Origin: AC-32 sp035473395
GTDB lineage: Bacteria; Actinomycetota; Thermoleophilia; Gaiellales; Gaiellaceae
Assembly: GCA_035473395.1 (NCBI GenBank)
Contig: DATIOF010000195.1
Span: 1 to 22,406 of the forward strand
DNA: 22,406 nucleotides
Direction of reading: 5' to 3'
Below the pieces are notes generated by a model. That model saw only the letters and a program-made list of their open reading frames with translations. It was not told where the DNA came from and made no database searches. The translations under genes and the position numbers were made by a program. Of the stretch, positions 21,451 to 22,406 are shown piece by piece (positions within the stretch are counted from its first letter, which is position 1; each line of letters starts with the position of its first letter).

Positions 21451-22406
21451 GTGGACGTACTGAGCGCGATCGGCGACGGCCTTGCGAACGCCGGCCGGAT
21501 GGCCTGGGAGGTCTGGTGGGCGCTCGTGCTCGGCTTCCTGCTCTCGGCCATCGTCCAGGCCTGGGCGCCGCGCGACCGGCTCGAGCGCGCGCTCGGCGGA
21601 CGCGGCCCGCGGACGATCGCGCTCGCGACCGGGCTCGGCGCAGCATCGTCGTCCTGCAGCTACGCGGCCGTCGCGATCGCCAAGTCGCTCTTCCAGAAGG
21701 GCGCCAGCCTGGCCTCGGCGATGGTCTTCCAGTTTGCGTCGACGAACCTGGTCTTCGAGCTGGGGATCGTGATCTGGATCTTCCTCGGCTGGCAGTTCAC
21801 GCTCGCGGAGCTGGTGGGCGGCCTGTTGCTGATCGTGCTGATGTGGATCGGGGTGCGCGTGCTCGTCTCGCGCCGGGAGGAGGAGCAGGCCCGCGCGCGG
21901 GCGCAGTCGGTCGACGCGGGGCACCAGCACCACTCGGCGGGTGGCTCGCCGGCCCTGTCGCTGCAGGGCTGGTCGGACGTGGCGCACAACTTCCGCGGCG
22001 ACTGGCAGATGCTCTGGAAGGAGATCGGCCTCGGCTTCCTGATCGCCGGGTTCGTCGCGCTGCTGCCGAAGGCGTTCTTCAACTCCCTCTTCCTGACCGG
22101 CCACCCCGGGACGCTACAGACGATCGAGAACGTGCTCATCGGGCCGCTCGTGGCCGTGCTCTCGTTCGTCTGCTCGGTGGGGAACATCCCGCTGGCCGCG
22201 GTGCTCTGGGGCGGCGGGATCTCCTTCGCCGGCGTGATCGCCTTCATCTACGCCGACCTGATCATCATCCCGCTGGTGCTCGTCTACGGGCGCTACTACG
22301 GCTGGCGGGTGGCGGGCATCGTCGTCGCGCTGATGTTCGGCGCGATGGTCGTCGCCGCGCTCGCCGTGGACGGGATCTTCAGCGCGCTCGGGCTCGTGCC
22401 CTCGAC
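21451..22406 (+). CDS. ArsP/YraQ-type permease, C-terminus cut by window edge
   Basis: 318 codons are present before the window ends. Several hydrophobic helices are seen, with the family block GLGAASSSCSYAAVAIAKSL and FASTNLVFELGI in the first half, and SVGNIPLAAVLWGGGISFAGV in the second, consistent with the two-fold DUF318/ArsP_1 permease fold. A His-rich loop (DAGHQHHSAGG) lies between the halves. Known relatives export organoarsenicals, but the substrate here is unknown. GTG at 21451 is chosen as the first start after glmS with a -10-like box before it. No metal-resistance regulator is nearby. Confidence 0.82.
   Translation, partial: MDVLSAIGDGLANAGRMAWEVWWALVLGFLLSAIVQAWAPRDRLERALGGRGPRTIALATGLGAASSSCSYAAVAIAKSLFQKGASLASAMVFQFASTNLVFELGIVIWIFLGWQFTLAELVGGLLLIVLMWIGVRVLVSRREEEQARARAQSVDAGHQHHSAGGSPALSLQGWSDVAHNFRGDWQMLWKEIGLGFLIAGFVALLPKAFFNSLFLTGHPGTLQTIENVLIGPLVAVLSFVCSVGNIPLAAVLWGGGISFAGVIAFIYADLIIIPLVLVYGRYYGWRVAGIVVALMFGAMVVAALAVDGIFSALGLVPS

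Noticed and set aside
1..22406. tRNA, rRNA, insertion sequence or phage genes
   Set aside because: No TpsiC-like box in a cloverleaf context, no transposase or integrase motifs and no terminal inverted repeats were found on reading either strand.

Overview
This window looks like ordinary chromosome from a high-GC Gram-positive bacterium, most likely an actinomycetote of the Thermoleophilia type (Gaiella/Solirubrobacter relatives). That placement is an inference. It rests on very high GC, many GTG and TTG starts, starts lying 6-9 nt behind a TANNNT box (leaderless style), a GuaB3-type IMP dehydrogenase homologue beside guaA, an actinobacterial-style long PyrF, and an rplM-rpsI-glmM-glmS run. 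No tRNA, rRNA, insertion sequence, prophage or CRISPR array was seen, and no gene-free stretch exceeds about 125 bases.

Layout. 1-955 (minus) is a truncated secreted alpha/beta hydrolase, divergent from a small four-helix membrane protein (1046-1453). 1473-4255 is a tight plus-strand cluster: murI, rph, an MgtC-like membrane protein, and a RdgB/HAM1 nucleotide pyrophosphatase whose last residues and stop codon lie in a 12-bp tandem repeat. A BrkB/YihY membrane protein (4275-5105, minus) converges on it. 5140-6306 holds a roadblock-like protein, a small one-helix protein and pyrE. HU (6378-6680) has its own promoter and a strong terminator. 6767-10101 holds pyrF, a LysM membrane protein, a D,D-carboxypeptidase and a PfkB-family sugar kinase.

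10137-11618 encodes a striking exported protein: a collagen-like stretch of 18 Gly-X-Y triplets followed by seven repeats of about 50 residues, each with one HC-x4-C motif, probably a seven-bladed propeller. 11739-14474 is guaB3-guaA. 14598-15659 (minus) is a two-HKD phospholipase D-like protein whose start overlaps, head to head, that of a uracil-DNA-glycosylase-like protein (15640-16173). An MFS transporter follows. 17444-21426 is rplM-rpsI-glmM-glmS, linking ribosomal proteins with UDP-GlcNAc precursor synthesis. 21451 to the end is a truncated ArsP/YraQ-type permease.

Most genes serve nucleotide metabolism (rph, rdgB, pyrE, pyrF, guaB3, guaA) or envelope building (murI, carboxypeptidase, LysM protein, glmM, glmS). 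The most unusual regulatory signal is that guaB3 and glmS carry leaders of nearly identical geometry: an extended -10 promoter with the same nine bases, an inverted repeat near +1, a terminator-like hairpin ending GGGCCTTTC, then the ribosome site and a GTG start. This suggests a shared, possibly undescribed, attenuation element. The other standout is the collagen-stalked propeller protein.
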